Positions 26,704 through 38,444 are shown, numbered from the stretch's first letter. The stretch is DNA of 64,000 bases from Phyllobacteriaceae bacterium (GCA_024742765.1 JANSXT010000016.1:1-64000); one strand, 5' to 3'. Made by a program: numbers and translations. Notes: generated by a model not told the origin, from the sequence alone.

Positions 26704-28080
26704 CTAGAAGAACTGCAGGCTGACGCGGAACAGTTGCTCGACCTTCTTGACCGCCGATGTCTTGGCGAAGATCACCACGCGGTCATGCGCCTTGATGCGT
26801 GTCTCTCCGTTCGGCTTGACCACTTCTCCGTCGCGATAGATTGCGCCGATCCTGATATCCTCGGGCAGATCGAGTTCGCGCAGCGGCACGCCGACAAGCG
26901 GCGAGGTCTCCAGCGCCTCGGCTTCCAGCACCTCGGCCTGGCCCTTTTGAACCGAGTGGACCTGGCGGATGCGGCCGCGGCGCATGTGCTGCAACACACG
27001 CGAGATGGTTACGGCGCGCGGATTGATGTGCGCGTCGATGCCGAGCGTCGCCGTGAAGCTCTGATAGCCCAGATCGTTGATCAGGCTCATCGTCGCATCG
27101 CACCCCAGCTTCTTGGCCATGACCGCCGACAGCACGTTGACCTGGTCGTCATTGGTCAGCGTGACCATGAGCTCGGCGTCCTGGATGTCCGCTTCGTGCA
27201 GTATCTGCTGGTCGAGCGCGCTGCCATGAAGGACGATGGTCCGTCGCAGCGTGTCGGCGACGCTGATCGCACGCTCGCGATTGTGCTCGATGATCTTGAC
27301 GTTCGTCCGCGCACCGCTGCGCTCGAGTTCGCTGGCAACGAAATGGCCGATATTGCCGGCGCCGGCGATGACGATGCGCCGCGCCTCGGTTTCCTCATGG
27401 CCGAACAGCGAGAGCGTCCGCCGCACCTGGTCGCGGTTGGAGATCACATAGACCAGATCATCGACCAGAAGCTGGTCGGCCGAATGGGGCACGAACAGTT
27501 TCTCGTTGCGCCAGACGCCGACCACCGTCGCGCTGAGATCGGGGAAAAGGTCGGTCAACTGGCTCAGCGGCGTATTGATGACCGGGCAGTCCTCGCGGCA
27601 CTCGATCGCCATCATCGTCACATTGTCGTCGGCAAACTGGACAACATCGGTGGCGCCGGGCAGCGCGATGCGCTTGAGAACGACCTGCCCGACTTCCTTT
27701 TCCGGCGAGATGATCACGTCGATCGGCAGATGATCGCGCGAGAACAAATCGCCGAAATGGGCGCCGAGATAGGACTGCGCACGCACGCGGGCGATCTTGG
27801 TGGGCACGTCGAACAGCGAGTGCGCCACCTGACACGCGGTCATGTTGACTTCGTCATAGAGCGTGACCGCAATGATCATCTCGGCCTGATCGGCACCGGC
27901 GGCCGCCAGCACGTCGGGATGGCTGCCATGGCCGACAATGCCGCGCACGTCGAGCGTGTCGCGCACCCGCTGGATCAGGTCCTGGGAAGTGTCGATGACC
28001 GAGACGTCATTGTCTTCGCTGGCCAGCCGCTCGGCGATGCCGAACCCGACCTGACCGGCGCCGCAGATGATGACGCGCAT
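26704..28080 (-). CDS. trkA: Trk potassium uptake protein TrkA
   Basis: TrkA is the cytosolic NAD-binding regulator of the TrkH potassium channel. The 458-residue protein has two RCK units: VIICGAGQVGFGIAERL at the start, and IVIAGAGNIGHFVASELE in the second half, each followed by a TrkA_C domain (such as LVGVPLRELDLPEDIRIGAI). It lies 5 bases after ntrX on the same strand; the ntrYX-trkA linkage is typical. Confidence 0.96.
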   Translation of the reverse strand: MRVIICGAGQVGFGIAERLASEDNDVSVIDTSQDLIQRVRDTLDVRGIVGHGSHPDVLAAAGADQAEMIIAVTLYDEVNMTACQVAHSLFDVPTKIARVRAQSYLGAHFGDLFSRDHLPIDVIISPEKEVGQVVLKRIALPGATDVVQFADDNVTMMAIECREDCPVINTPLSQLTDLFPDLSATVVGVWRNEKLFVPHSADQLLVDDLVYVISNRDQVRRTLSLFGHEETEARRIVIAGAGNIGHFVASELERSGARTNVKIIEHNRERAISVADTLRRTIVLHGSALDQQILHEADIQDAELMVTLTNDDQVNVLSAVMAKKLGCDATMSLINDLGYQSFTATLGIDAHINPRAVTISRVLQHMRRGRIRQVHSVQKGQAEVLEAEALETSPLVGVPLRELDLPEDIRIGAIYRDGEVVKPNGETRIKAHDRVVIFAKTSAVKKVEQLFRVSLQFF

Positions 28081-28085
28081 CTAGA

Positions 28086-29447
28086 TCACACTCCCAAGGA
28101 TTTGAGTTTGCGGTGCAGGGCGGAGCGTTCCATACCAATGAACTCGGCGGTGCGCGAGATGTTTCCGCCAAAGCGCGAAATCTGGGCGAGCAGATAATCC
28201 CGCTCGAAGCGCTCGCGCGCCTCGCGCAGCGGCAGCGACATGATGTGCGTGTCTTCGGCCGTCGGCGCCTTGGGCAGGTTCTCGCTCAATTCCGCCGGCA
28301 GCATGTCCGGCGAGATCATCCGGTCGTCGGGCTCGTCGCGCGCCAGGATAAGCACCCGCTCGACCGTGTTGCGCAACTGCCGGATGTTGCCCGGCCAGGA
28401 ATGGGCCTGCAGCACGGCCATCGCCTCATCGTCGATCATGCGCGGGCGGATACCGGTCTGGGCGCTGATCTGCTTGACGAACCCGTCCACCAGCATAGCG
28501 ATGTCCTCGCGCCGCTCGGCAAGGCCCGGCACCGCGACGGGAACCACCGCCAGCCGGCTGTAGAGATCGCGGCGGAACCGGTCCTCGGCGATCAGCGCTT
28601 CGAGATCGAAGGCGGTCGACGAGATGATGCGCACATCGACATTGACCCGCCGCACGCCGCCGACCCGCTCGAACTCCTGTTCGACCAGCACGCGCAAAAT
28701 CTTGGACTGGGTCTCGCGCGGCATGTCGGCCACTTCGTCGAGATACAAAATGCCGCCATGGGCCTGTTCGAGCGCGCCGACCTTGCGCTCGGCGCCGTTG
28801 GCCTCGGTGCCGAACAGTTCGATCTCCATGCGGCTGGGCGTGATTGCCGCCGCATTGAGCGCGACGAACGGGCCGCCCGACCGGTCGGAAGCAACATGGA
28901 TCGCGCGCGCCACAAGTTCCTTGCCGCAACCGGAGGGGCCGGTGATCATCACCCGGCTGTTGGTCGGCGCCACGCGGCTGATGGCCTGACGGAGCGTATT
29001 CATCGCCGGCGACTGGCCGGTCAATTCGCCCTGATCGTTCGAATGGCGCTTGAGCGCGGCAATCTCGCGTTTGAGCGCATGGGCTTCCAGCGCCCGTTCG
29101 GCGACAAGGATGAGCCGATCCGCCTTGAACGGCTTTTCGATATAGTCGTAGGCGCCGCGCTTGATCGCCGACACGGCGGTCTCGATGTTGCCATGGCCGG
29201 AGATCATCACCACCGGCAGGCCGGGATGCATCTGCTGGATCACATCGAGCAGTTCGAGCCCGTCCAGCTTGCTGCCCTGCAGCCAGATGTCGAGGAAGAC
29301 CAGCCGCGGCACGCGGTCCGAAATGGCCGCCAGTGCGGTGTCGCTGTCATGGGCGGTGCGCGTCTCGTGGCCCTCATCGTCCAGAATGCCCGAAACGATG
29401 TCGCGGATATCGTCTTCATCGTCGATGACGAGGATGTCGGCTTTCAT
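28086..29447 (-). CDS. ntrX: Nitrogen response regulator NtrX
   Basis: The 453-residue regulator has a receiver domain (ILVIDDEDDIRDIV, phospho-acceptor in FLDIWLQGS), an AAA+ domain with Walker [14 protein letters not shown] and a Fis-type HTH (NISRTAEFIGMERSALHRKL). The loop where sigma-54 activators carry GAFTGA reads GTEANGAERKVGALE, so contact with sigma-54 is doubtful; other alphaproteobacterial NtrX proteins show the same loss and act on sigma-70 promoters. It overlaps ntrY by 4 bases. Confidence 0.95.
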   Translation of the reverse strand: MKADILVIDDEDDIRDIVSGILDDEGHETRTAHDSDTALAAISDRVPRLVFLDIWLQGSKLDGLELLDVIQQMHPGLPVVMISGHGNIETAVSAIKRGAYDYIEKPFKADRLILVAERALEAHALKREIAALKRHSNDQGELTGQSPAMNTLRQAISRVAPTNSRVMITGPSGCGKELVARAIHVASDRSGGPFVALNAAAITPSRMEIELFGTEANGAERKVGALEQAHGGILYLDEVADMPRETQSKILRVLVEQEFERVGGVRRVNVDVRIISSTAFDLEALIAEDRFRRDLYSRLAVVPVAVPGLAERREDIAMLVDGFVKQISAQTGIRPRMIDDEAMAVLQAHSWPGNIRQLRNTVERVLILARDEPDDRMISPDMLPAELSENLPKAPTAEDTHIMSLPLREARERFERDYLLAQISRFGGNISRTAEFIGMERSALHRKLKSLGV

Positions 29448-31837
29448 GGGGTTGCCTCCGGCTGGCCCTTGGACGGCGCGTCGGCGCGCGCCAAATCCGT
29501 TTCGGGTTCTTCTTGTGTGGTGCGGGCATCGGAAACCCCTGCCCCGCTGCGGGCCGGAAAGACCAGCCGCACCAGGGCGCCGATGCCATTGTGGAAATCG
29601 TCGGGTGCGTCATGCAGCTCCAGCGCCCCTGCATGGTCCTCCATGACCTTGCGCACGATGGCGAGCCCGAGACCCGTGCCTTTTTCGCGCGTTGTCATAT
29701 AGGGTTCGAGCAACTTCTGCCGGTTCTGGCGCGGCAGGCCGCGGCCATTGTCGATCACATCGACATGGATGTGTTCGCCATCGCCCGTGCGGTAGGCCCG
29801 CACGAGGATGTGGCCAGCAACATCCTCGTCCTGATGGCCGGCGAGCCGCGCCTCGATCGCCTCCGAGGCGTTCTTGATCACATTGCCGATCGCCTGGCCA
29901 ACCAGACGCGCATCGAACACCGCCGGCAGCGCCTCGTCCGGCAGGTCGCGCTCGACGGTGATCTCGTTGCGGCTGACCTCGACCAGAAACGCCGCCTCGC
30001 GGATCGTCTCGCGCAGGTCCTGGCCGGTCATCACCGGCTTTGGCATCCGCGCAAAGGAGGAGAATTCGTCGACCATACGGCCGATATCGCCGACCTGGCG
30101 GATGATCGTGTCGGTGCACTGGTCGAACACTTCGCGGTCATCGTCGGCGATCGCCTTGCCGTACCGGCGCTTGATCCGCTCGGCGGACAATTGGATCGGT
30201 GTCAGCGGGTTTTTGATCTCATGGGCGATGCGGCGCGCGACATCGGCCCAGGCGCTCGACCGCTGCGCGTCGACCAGATCGGAGATATCGTCGACGGTGA
30301 CCACATGGGTGCGCGCCGGCGTGCCCGGCTGGCCGGCGGGCTGGCGGTCGAAATTGACCTGAATGTTGAGGACGCGCTCGCGGCCGTTGCGATCGATGTA
30401 GGAGATCGGCGCGCGATAGTCGGCGCGGCGCGATTCGATCGCCTTGATGAAGCCGGCATGGACGGGCGGCGCCACATCCTTGAGCGTCGCGCCGGCGGCG
30501 ATCGGCTTGCCGCCATTGAGGATATTGGCTGCCGAGCGGTTGGCCACCGAGATGCGCGCGCGATCGTCGACGCCCAGAACGCCGGCCGAGACGCCCGACA
30601 AGACGGCTTCCGAAAAGCGGCGCCGCTTGTCGATGACATCCTTGGCACTCAAAATCTCGTCACGCTGGCTCTTGAGCTGGCCGAGCATGTCGTTGAACGT
30701 TTCGCCCAGATGGGCAACGTCGCCATCCGACGCACGCACCGGCACGCGCACCTCCAGATTGCCGCGCCCCACCTCGTCGGATGCATTGATCAACTGGCGG
30801 ATCGGCCGGACGATCCGGTTGGCGACCGCAATGCCGGTCCAGATCGCCGACAGGAGCAGGATCAGCGTCAGCCCGAAATAAAGCAGCGCGAAAGCAAGCT
30901 GCAACGTGCCCTGATTGGAATCGAGGTTCTGATATTCGGCGCGGTTCTGCTGCATCAGCCGTACCGCATCGAGCGCGTCCGCATCGATGGTGCGCAGCGT
31001 GTAGAGCAGCGCATTGTCGATCTCGCGCAACTGGATCACGGCGCCGACAAGGTTGGTCGTGCCCGGCGGGATGATCACCGGCTTGCCATCGGCGGCCGCA
31101 TCGAGCGCATCCTGTGGCGGCAAGGGCAGCGGCCGGTCCACCTCGATATCGGCGGACTGGATGACGCTGCCGTCCGGCCGGATGACGGAGGCGCCCAAAA
31201 GTGCACGGCCGAGCGCCTGCTGGGTCAGGAAACGGCGGAACCCGGTACGATCGAGATTGAACAGGCGGCGCTGCGAATCGAGCGCAAACGCCATGTTGAT
31301 GGTCGAATCGCGCAGGTTCACCGCCGTTTCGTTGACATAGGATTCGGCAACCTGGATGGAACTGTCGACAATCGTCCGGGTCCGGATTTCGAACCAGCGG
31401 TCGAGGCCCAGATCGAGCGTGATCGCGGCAACGAGCGCGACGACGATCGCCGGCGCCGCGGCGACGACCGAGAACATGGCAACGATGCGCACATGCAGCC
31501 GTGCCGCTGCTCTGCCCGCCCGCCGTGCCTGCCAGATGTTGCGCAACTCCAGCCCGATCAGCAGCAGCAGTGCGCCGACGAACAGGCCGTTGACGATGAT
31601 CGCAGTGACCGTCACCCGGTTGTCGGGCTGGATCGGCGTCAGGCCGATGAGGATGATGAAGGAGACCGTTGCCGTCAGGAGCGCGGCCGCGACCAGCGCA
31701 ATGCCGCCGGCCGGGCTGACATGCCCGCCGCCAAACGTTCGCGTTATCGCTGAACGGGGCGCGCCCTGTTCCGCCGAAACCATGCCTGCCTCATCGCCCC
31801 CGACCCAGCGTCGCATTTGCGCAACACATTGTGGCAA
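29444..31837 (-). CDS. ntrY: Membrane sensor histidine kinase NtrY
   Basis: NtrY is the sensor for NtrX. The 797-residue protein has N-terminal membrane helices (about residues 40-115), a periplasmic loop, another helix near LYFGLTLILLLSAIWTGIAV, HAMP, a PAS domain, the phospho-His box AHEIKNPLTPIQLSAERI and the ATPase motifs NVIKNASEAI and GTGLGLAIVRKV. The start is uncertain; MRRWVGG or MVSAEQG a few codons later are alternatives. It lies 57 bases after ntrC. Confidence 0.94.
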   Translation of the reverse strand: MPQCVAQMRRWVGGDEAGMVSAEQGAPRSAITRTFGGGHVSPAGGIALVAAALLTATVSFIILIGLTPIQPDNRVTVTAIIVNGLFVGALLLLIGLELRNIWQARRAGRAAARLHVRIVAMFSVVAAAPAIVVALVAAITLDLGLDRWFEIRTRTIVDSSIQVAESYVNETAVNLRDSTINMAFALDSQRRLFNLDRTGFRRFLTQQALGRALLGASVIRPDGSVIQSADIEVDRPLPLPPQDALDAAADGKPVIIPPGTTNLVGAVIQLREIDNALLYTLRTIDADALDAVRLMQQNRAEYQNLDSNQGTLQLAFALLYFGLTLILLLSAIWTGIAVANRIVRPIRQLINASDEVGRGNLEVRVPVRASDGDVAHLGETFNDMLGQLKSQRDEILSAKDVIDKRRRFSEAVLSGVSAGVLGVDDRARISVANRSAANILNGGKPIAAGATLKDVAPPVHAGFIKAIESRRADYRAPISYIDRNGRERVLNIQVNFDRQPAGQPGTPARTHVVTVDDISDLVDAQRSSAWADVARRIAHEIKNPLTPIQLSAERIKRRYGKAIADDDREVFDQCTDTIIRQVGDIGRMVDEFSSFARMPKPVMTGQDLRETIREAAFLVEVSRNEITVERDLPDEALPAVFDARLVGQAIGNVIKNASEAIEARLAGHQDEDVAGHILVRAYRTGDGEHIHVDVIDNGRGLPRQNRQKLLEPYMTTREKGTGLGLAIVRKVMEDHAGALELHDAPDDFHNGIGALVRLVFPARSGAGVSDARTTQEEPETDLARADAPSKGQPEATP

Positions 31838-31894
31838 TAATGCAACGCGATGGGGCGGCGCAAGCGCCTTGTCGTGGAAAAAGCCGTTCGGGTC

Positions 31895-33351
<1,457 letters not shown>

Positions 33352-33355
<4 letters not shown>

Positions 33356-34497
33356 GTCAGAACCTCGCGCGTTTCGGTCGACATGGTCTCCGGCACCATG
33401 GCTCTCGGCGCGGCAGGCATCAGGATGCGGAACAGCGTCCGGCTCGGCGCGCTGTCGCACTCGATCACACCGCCATGGTCGCCGACGATCTTGGCGACCA
33501 GAGCCAGACCAAGTCCCGAGCCGTTCGGCTTGGTGGTAATGAACGGATCGAACATGTGCATGCGGATATCCTCGGGCACGCCCGGGCCATTGTCCTCGAC
33601 GGAGAATTCCAGCGGCAGCGACACGCGCTCATTGGCACCGGGAATGGACAGGTGCACGCCCGGCCGATAGGCGGTGCGCAGCTTGATGTGCGGCCGGTCC
33701 GCCGCCGCGCAGGCTTCCGCCGCATTCTTCACAAGGTTCAGAAAGACCTGGATCAGCTGATCCTGGTTGCCGGCGACAAAGGGCAGCGACGGATCATACG
33801 CCTTGGAAAAATGCACATCCTTGGCAAAGCCGGTTTTGGCAATCTTTTCAACGCGATCCAGGACAATGTGAATGTTGACGGCTTGACGGTCCACCGGCCG
33901 TTCGTCCGAAAAGACTTCCATCTTGTCGACAAGCTGGACGATCCGGTCGGTCTCGGCGCGGATGAGCTGCGTCAGCGCCTTGTCCTCATCATTGGCCGAC
34001 ACTTCCAGAAGCTGCGCGGCGCCGCGAATGCCCGAAAGCGGGTTCTTGATCTCGTGTCCCAGCATGGCGGCAAGGCCCGTCACCGAGCGCGCGGCGCCGC
34101 GATGGGTCATCTGCCGGTCGAACTTGTCGGCCATGGACCGCTCGCGAAAGACGATGACCATCGCGCCCGGCTCTTCGGGGACGGGCGTGACGTGAATATC
34201 GACCACGCGCTCCGTGCCGAGGCGTGGCGAGGACAGATCGACGCGATATTCGTTTACGGGCGAACCCTCCTGCCGCACCTGGCCGATCAGCGCGATCAGC
34301 GGGCTCGAAAAGGGCAGGAAATCGTCGATCCGGCGGCCTTCGAGATGGGTCGACGAGGACAGGAAGAAATATTCGGCTTCCAGATTGGCAAAGCGGATCA
34401 GATTGTCGGCGTCCAGAAGAATGACCGGGTCGCGGATCGTGTTGAGCACCTGAAGCGCCCGCGCGCCGCCGCCATTGCGGGTGTCCGGCTTGGTCAT
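33352..34497 (-). CDS. ntrB: Nitrogen sensor histidine kinase NtrB
   Basis: The soluble 381-residue kinase has a PAS domain ([23 protein letters not shown] in family pattern), the phospho-His box [19 protein letters not shown] and ATPase boxes [19 protein letters not shown] and [12 protein letters not shown]. It has no membrane segment. It is controlled by PII protein in relatives. It overlaps dusB by 4 bases and ntrC by 4 bases, forming the classic nifR3-ntrBC operon. Confidence 0.97.
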
Positions 34498-35537
34498 GCC
34501 GCAAGATCCCGTGTCTCGGCTGCTGTATCGGCGAAGATCGTAGCAAGCTGCCGCTTAACCGTGTCCGCATCGCGTTCGCGCAGGATCGCGCCCTTGCGCG
34601 CGGCAAAGCCGGCGACATTGTGTGCATGGGCATCGAGATACCAGCCCAGATGCTTGCGGGCGTGGCGGACGCCGGTCCCCTCGCCGTAATGGGCCAGCAT
34701 TGCTTCATAATGGGCAATCACATAGGCGCCGATCGCGTCCGAGGCGGGGATGCCGATGCCGTGCCCGGCGATTGCGCCGGCGAGCCACGGACGTCCGCAG
34801 GCGGCGCGGCCAACCATCACCGCGTCCGCACCCGATGCATCAAGCGCGGCTTGGGCTGAAGCGCTGTCTGAAACATCGCCATTGACGACAAGCGGCAGCG
34901 TCGTTGCAGCACGCACGGCGGCCACCGCGTGCCAGTCTGCCAAGCCATCGTAGAATTGCGCGCGGGTCCGGCCATGGACGGTGATCATCCGGACACCGGC
35001 GCCTTCGGCACGGAGGGCGAGTTCGGGCGCGTTGATTGATCGCTCGTCCCATCCCAGCCGCATCTTCAGCGTCACGGGCACTGAAACGGCCTCGACCGTT
35101 GCCGCGATCAACGTCATGGCATGATCGAGATCGCGCATCAGCGCCGAGCCTGACAGGCCGCCCGTCACCTTCTTGGCCGGACAGCCCATATTGATGTCGA
35201 TCATGTCGGCGCCTTCATTCTCGGCAATGCGCGCCGCCTCGCCCATCCATTGTGCCTCGCGGCCCGCAAGCTGCAGCATGAACGGGCCCTGCCCGTCATG
35301 GCGCGCGGCGCGCTTGCGGCTTTCCGCGTGGGCCTCGCAAAACTCGCGGCTGGCGATCATCTCGCTGACGACCAGGCCGGCGCCATGGCCATAGGCCAGC
35401 TTGCGGAACGGTGCGTCGGAGATGCCCGACATGGGCGCCAGAAACACCCGGTTGCGTGCAACGACCGGCCCGATCGCGATCGGCGCTTCAAGATCGACGG
35501 GCGGTCGGTCGTGTATGTTTTTTGGGCAATCAGCCAT
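34494..35537 (-). CDS. dusB: tRNA-dihydrouridine synthase B (NifR3)
   Basis: The FMN enzyme reduces specific uridines in tRNA. The 347-residue TIM barrel has [16 protein letters not shown], the catalytic region [20 protein letters not shown] with Cys, [10 protein letters not shown] and VNGDVSD with [12 protein letters not shown]. It is the first gene of the leftward ntr operon and is divergent from ispF. Confidence 0.96.
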   Translation of the reverse strand: MADCPKNIHDRPPVDLEAPIAIGPVVARNRVFLAPMSGISDAPFRKLAYGHGAGLVVSEMIASREFCEAHAESRKRAARHDGQGPFMLQLAGREAQWMGEAARIAENEGADMIDINMGCPAKKVTGGLSGSALMRDLDHAMTLIAATVEAVSVPVTLKMRLGWDERSINAPELALRAEGAGVRMITVHGRTRAQFYDGLADWHAVAAVRAATTLPLVVNGDVSDSASAQAALDASGADAVMVGRAACGRPWLAGAIAGHGIGIPASDAIGAYVIAHYEAMLAHYGEGTGVRHARKHLGWYLDAHAHNVAGFAARKGAILRERDADTVKRQLATIFADTAAETRDLAA

Positions 35538-35565
35538 CGTGCCTAATCTTTATACATTGCCGCGT

Positions 35566-35577
35566 GATTGCGCAATC
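35566..35577. promoter_or_regulatory. Palindrome in the dusB-ispF divergent promoter
   Basis: GATTGCGCAATC is a perfect 12-base palindrome 29 bases upstream of the dusB start and 45 bases upstream of ispF. It could be a regulator site for the ntr operon. It does not match the usual NtrC site (TGCACC-N5-GGTGCA). Confidence 0.35.
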
Positions 35578-35621
35578 GCTGCTCTTTGATAAACCGGAAC
35601 CGATTTGGTCAGGACCAGACG

Positions 35622-36143
35622 ATGACAGACGCGCTAACGCCCGCCGCCCTCCCAGATGTCCGCACCGGCAATGGCTATGACGTACACCGGTTCGGCCCCG
35701 GCGACCATGTCATGCTGTGCGGCGTCGCCATCCCGCATGACAAGGCCCTGTCGGGCCATTCCGATGCCGATGTGGGCCTTCATGCGCTGACCGACGCGCT
35801 GCTGGCCACCTGCGGCGCCGGCGATATTGGCGATCATTTCCCGCCATCGGACCCGCAATGGAAGGGCCAGGCCTCGTCACTGTTCCTGGACCACGCGGCA
35901 CGGATCGTCCGCGACGCGGGCGGCACGATCATGAACGCCGATGTCTCCATCGTTGCCGAAGCGCCGAAGATCGCGCCGCATAAGCAGGCCATGCGCGAGA
36001 GGCTGGCCGCGATCCTGGGCATCGAGGTCGGCCGCTGCTCGGTCAAGGCGACCACCAATGAAAAGATGGGCTTTGTCGGGCGCGGCGAAGGCATTGCAGC
36101 GATCGCGACGGCCAGCGTCGTCTATGTGGGCACGGGAGATTGA
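35622..36143 (+). CDS. ispF: 2-C-methyl-D-erythritol 2,4-cyclodiphosphate synthase (stand-alone IspF)
   Basis: IspF makes the cyclic diphosphate of the MEP isoprenoid route. The 173-residue protein has the metal motif [39 protein letters not shown] and [16 protein letters not shown]. In most Hyphomicrobiales this locus encodes a fused IspDF protein between dusB and cinA. Here the frame begins just before the IspF half, with a short linker-like start ([17 protein letters not shown]), and no IspD cytidylyltransferase sequence lies upstream, because dusB starts only 84 bases away. IspD must be encoded elsewhere. Confidence 0.94.
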   Translation: MTDALTPAALPDVRTGNGYDVHRFGPGDHVMLCGVAIPHDKALSGHSDADVGLHALTDALLATCGAGDIGDHFPPSDPQWKGQASSLFLDHAARIVRDAGGTIMNADVSIVAEAPKIAPHKQAMRERLAAILGIEVGRCSVKATTNEKMGFVGRGEGIAAIATASVVYVGTGD

Positions 36144-36145
36144 CG

Positions 36146-36670
36146 ATGGATGATCCGAAAGAGGCCATGGACGCGCTGTCGGCGGAGCTGGTCCGCAGCT
36201 TCGACGAAAAGGGTCTGATCGCCGCCACCGCCGAAAGCTGCACCGGCGGCATGATCGCCGCCGCGATCACCGACCATGCCGGCTCGTCTGCTGTTTTTGA
36301 TCGCGCTTTCGTCACCTATTCCAACGCCGCCAAGATGGCGATGCTGGGCGTCGATGCCGAGGTGCTCGACACGGTCGGCGCGGTGTCGGGCGAAGTTGCC
36401 GGCGCGATGGCCGAGGGGGCGCTGGCGCGCTCGGACGCGGATATCGCGGTGGCGGTGACCGGCATTGCCGGCCCCGATGGCGGATCGGACACAAAGCCCG
36501 TCGGCACGGTCTGGTTCGGCGCAGCGTCGTCGTTCGGGTCGACGCTGGTCATCAAGCGCCAGTTCGAAGATCACGGCCGGGCCTTCATCCGCCAGGTTTC
36601 CGTGGTGACGGCGCTCGAACTGCTGCTGGAACTGGGTGAGAGGATGCCGGAGAAGGCGGACGATGCCTGA
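36146..36670 (+). CDS. CinA C-terminal-domain nicotinamide-nucleotide amidase
   Basis: The 174-residue protein matches the PncC/CinA C-terminal domain: IAATAESCTGGMIAAAITDHAGSSAVF in family pattern with the catalytic Ser/Lys region, FVTYSNAAKMAMLGV, VAVTGIAGPDGGS and KPVGTVWFG. It would deamidate nicotinamide mononucleotide in the pyridine nucleotide cycle. There is no N-terminal CinA domain, as usual in this order. ATG at 36146, two bases after the ispF stop, was chosen. Confidence 0.92.
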   Translation: MDDPKEAMDALSAELVRSFDEKGLIAATAESCTGGMIAAAITDHAGSSAVFDRAFVTYSNAAKMAMLGVDAEVLDTVGAVSGEVAGAMAEGALARSDADIAVAVTGIAGPDGGSDTKPVGTVWFGAASSFGSTLVIKRQFEDHGRAFIRQVSVVTALELLLELGERMPEKADDA

Positions 36671-37144
36671 TCAGGCACCGGCCGCGGGCCGCGCCATCCG
36701 GCCATGCAGCGCGTCGGCGCGCTCCTCGAAGGCCTGGGAGAACTTGCGGAAGGCGCGGTCGAACATGGCGCCCATCAGCGCGCCCAGCATGCGGCTCTTG
36801 AATTCATAGTCGATGTGGAAATGCACGTCGCAGCAGCCGTCGTCGCAATCTTCGAAGCGCCAGACATTGCTGAGATATCTGAACGGTCCGTCGACATAGG
36901 AGACATCGATCTCGCGGTCCTCGGGCTTCAGGATCACCTGGCTGGTGAAGGTCTCGCGGATCGCCTTGTAGCCGACCGTCATGTCGGCGATCAGAAGCGT
37001 CCGGCCCGCCTTCTCGCGCCGCGAACGCACCGTGAGCGCCTCGCACAGCGGCACGAATTCGGGATATTTTTCCACATCGGCCACAAGCGCGAACATGGCA
37101 TCGGCACTGTGCTGCACGCGCCGTGTCGAGGAGAATTGCGGCAT
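36671..37144 (-). CDS. RatA/Coq10-like START-domain protein
   Basis: The 157-residue protein has MPQFSSTRRVQHSADAMFALVADVEKYPEFVPLCEA as the family pattern, then VGYKAIRETFTSQV and a long final helix (LMGAMFDRAFRKFSQAFEERA). It is the polyketide-cyclase/START fold of Coq10, which binds ubiquinone. Escherichia RatA was described as a ribosome-association toxin, but a quinone-binding role is as likely here. It is coupled to lipA and convergent with the cinA-like gene. Confidence 0.9.
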   Translation of the reverse strand: MPQFSSTRRVQHSADAMFALVADVEKYPEFVPLCEALTVRSRREKAGRTLLIADMTVGYKAIRETFTSQVILKPEDREIDVSYVDGPFRYLSNVWRFEDCDDGCCDVHFHIDYEFKSRMLGALMGAMFDRAFRKFSQAFEERADALHGRMARPAAGA

Positions 37145-37148
37145 CGGT

Positions 37149-38120
37149 CTACTCGGCGGCCGCCAGCTTCTTGGCGCGGGCGGCGCGCAGCTTGTCGAAA
37201 TCCTCGCCTGCATGGTGCGACGAGCGCGTCAGCGGGCTGGCCGACACCATCAAAAAGCCCTTGGCATAGGCCGCCGTCTCATAGGAGGCGAATTCGTCGG
37301 GCGTGACATAGGCCATCACCTTGTGATGCTTCTTGGTCGGCTGGAGGTACTGCCCGATCGTCAGGAAGTCCACATCGGCGGTGCGCAGATCGTCCATCAG
37401 CTGCAACACCTCGTTGCGTGTCTCGCCAAGGCCCACCATGATGCCCGACTTGGTGAACATGGTCGGATCGAGTTCCTTGACCCGCTGCAACAGCCGGATC
37501 GAGTGGAAATAGCGGGCGCCGGGCCGCACCGTCAGATAGTTCGACGCGACAGTCTCCAGATTGTGGTTGAAGACATCGGGCCGCGCGGCGACGACCATTT
37601 CGAGTGCGCCGTTCTTGCGCAGGAAATCGGGTGTCAGCACCTCGACCGTCGTGCCCGGCGAATGCTCGCGAATGGCGTTGATGACGTCGACAAAATGCTG
37701 CGCGCCGCCATCGGGCAGATCGTCCCGATCGACCGAGGTGATGACCACATGGTTGAGGCCCATCTTCCTGACGGCCTTGGCGACATTGACCGGTTCGTCC
37801 CGGTCGATGCCTGTCGGCATGCCGGTCGTCACATTGCAGAAGGCGCAGGCACGGGTGCAGATTTCGCCCAGGATCATGAAGCTGGCATGCTTCTTGTCCC
37901 AGCATTCGCCGATGTTCGGGCAGCCCGCCTCGCCGCACACCGTCACGAGATTGTGCGACTGGACGATGGTGTTGGTCTCGTGGAAACCCTTGGAGACCGG
38001 CGCACGGACACGGATCCAGTCCGGCTTTTTCAGGCCGGACTCCTGATCGGGCCGGTGCGCCTTTTCCGGATGGCGGGGTTTGGCTTTTTCGGTTTTGACC
38101 GTGTCGAGAACGGTAACCAT
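37149..38120 (-). CDS. lipA: Lipoyl synthase
   Basis: The radical SAM enzyme inserts two sulfurs into octanoyl groups on lipoyl domains. The 323-residue protein has the auxiliary cluster Cys in [12 protein letters not shown], the radical SAM motif [10 protein letters not shown] and the terminal RSSHHAGE. Its substrates, the lipoyl domains of pdhB and pdhC, are encoded a few kilobases upstream. Confidence 0.97.
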   Translation of the reverse strand: MVTVLDTVKTEKAKPRHPEKAHRPDQESGLKKPDWIRVRAPVSKGFHETNTIVQSHNLVTVCGEAGCPNIGECWDKKHASFMILGEICTRACAFCNVTTGMPTGIDRDEPVNVAKAVRKMGLNHVVITSVDRDDLPDGGAQHFVDVINAIREHSPGTTVEVLTPDFLRKNGALEMVVAARPDVFNHNLETVASNYLTVRPGARYFHSIRLLQRVKELDPTMFTKSGIMVGLGETRNEVLQLMDDLRTADVDFLTIGQYLQPTKKHHKVMAYVTPDEFASYETAAYAKGFLMVSASPLTRSSHHAGEDFDKLRAARAKKLAAAE

Positions 38121-38131
38121 GCGTGAATATC

Positions 38132-38383
38132 CTAGGTGACCAGCCGGGCAATGATGATGACGATGATCGCGCCGACGGTCGATGTGACGATCTGGTTGAT
38201 CAGGCGATTGCCGATGCCCAGCTTGATGCCGGCCTTGTCGAACACCAAACCGCCGACGAACGCGCCCAGAACGCCGGTGATCAGATAGGTGACGATACCG
38301 CTGCCGCCGCCGGCGACAAGGCTTGCCAAAAAGCCGGCGATGATGCCGATCCCGGCCATGATGAGCAGTGCTTTGGCGTCCAT
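38132..38383 (-). CDS. GlsB/YeaQ/YmgE-family small membrane protein
   Basis: The 83-residue protein has three hydrophobic segments with Gly-rich helices: [38 protein letters not shown] and [16 protein letters not shown]. This is the transglycosylase-associated (GlsB/YeaQ) family, usually induced by stress. It lies between lpdA and lipA, its usual place in this order. Function is not defined. Confidence 0.92.
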   Translation of the reverse strand: MDAKALLIMAGIGIIAGFLASLVAGGGSGIVTYLITGVLGAFVGGLVFDKAGIKLGIGNRLINQIVTSTVGAIIVIIIARLVT

Positions 38384-38444
38384 TTCGTCTCTCTCGATAC
38401 GTGCCTAGATAGGCCGGTCGGCGGCGGCCCGCAACCGGCCCGCC

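Noticed and set aside
29513-31753. Long forward frame over ntrY
   Set aside because: Antisense shadow of a secure histidine kinase gene, with no recognisable domain.
36671-37144. RatA-like protein as a toxin of a toxin-antitoxin pair
   Set aside because: The family name comes from one Escherichia report; here it is a stand-alone gene next to lipA with a Coq10-type START fold, and no antitoxin neighbour exists.
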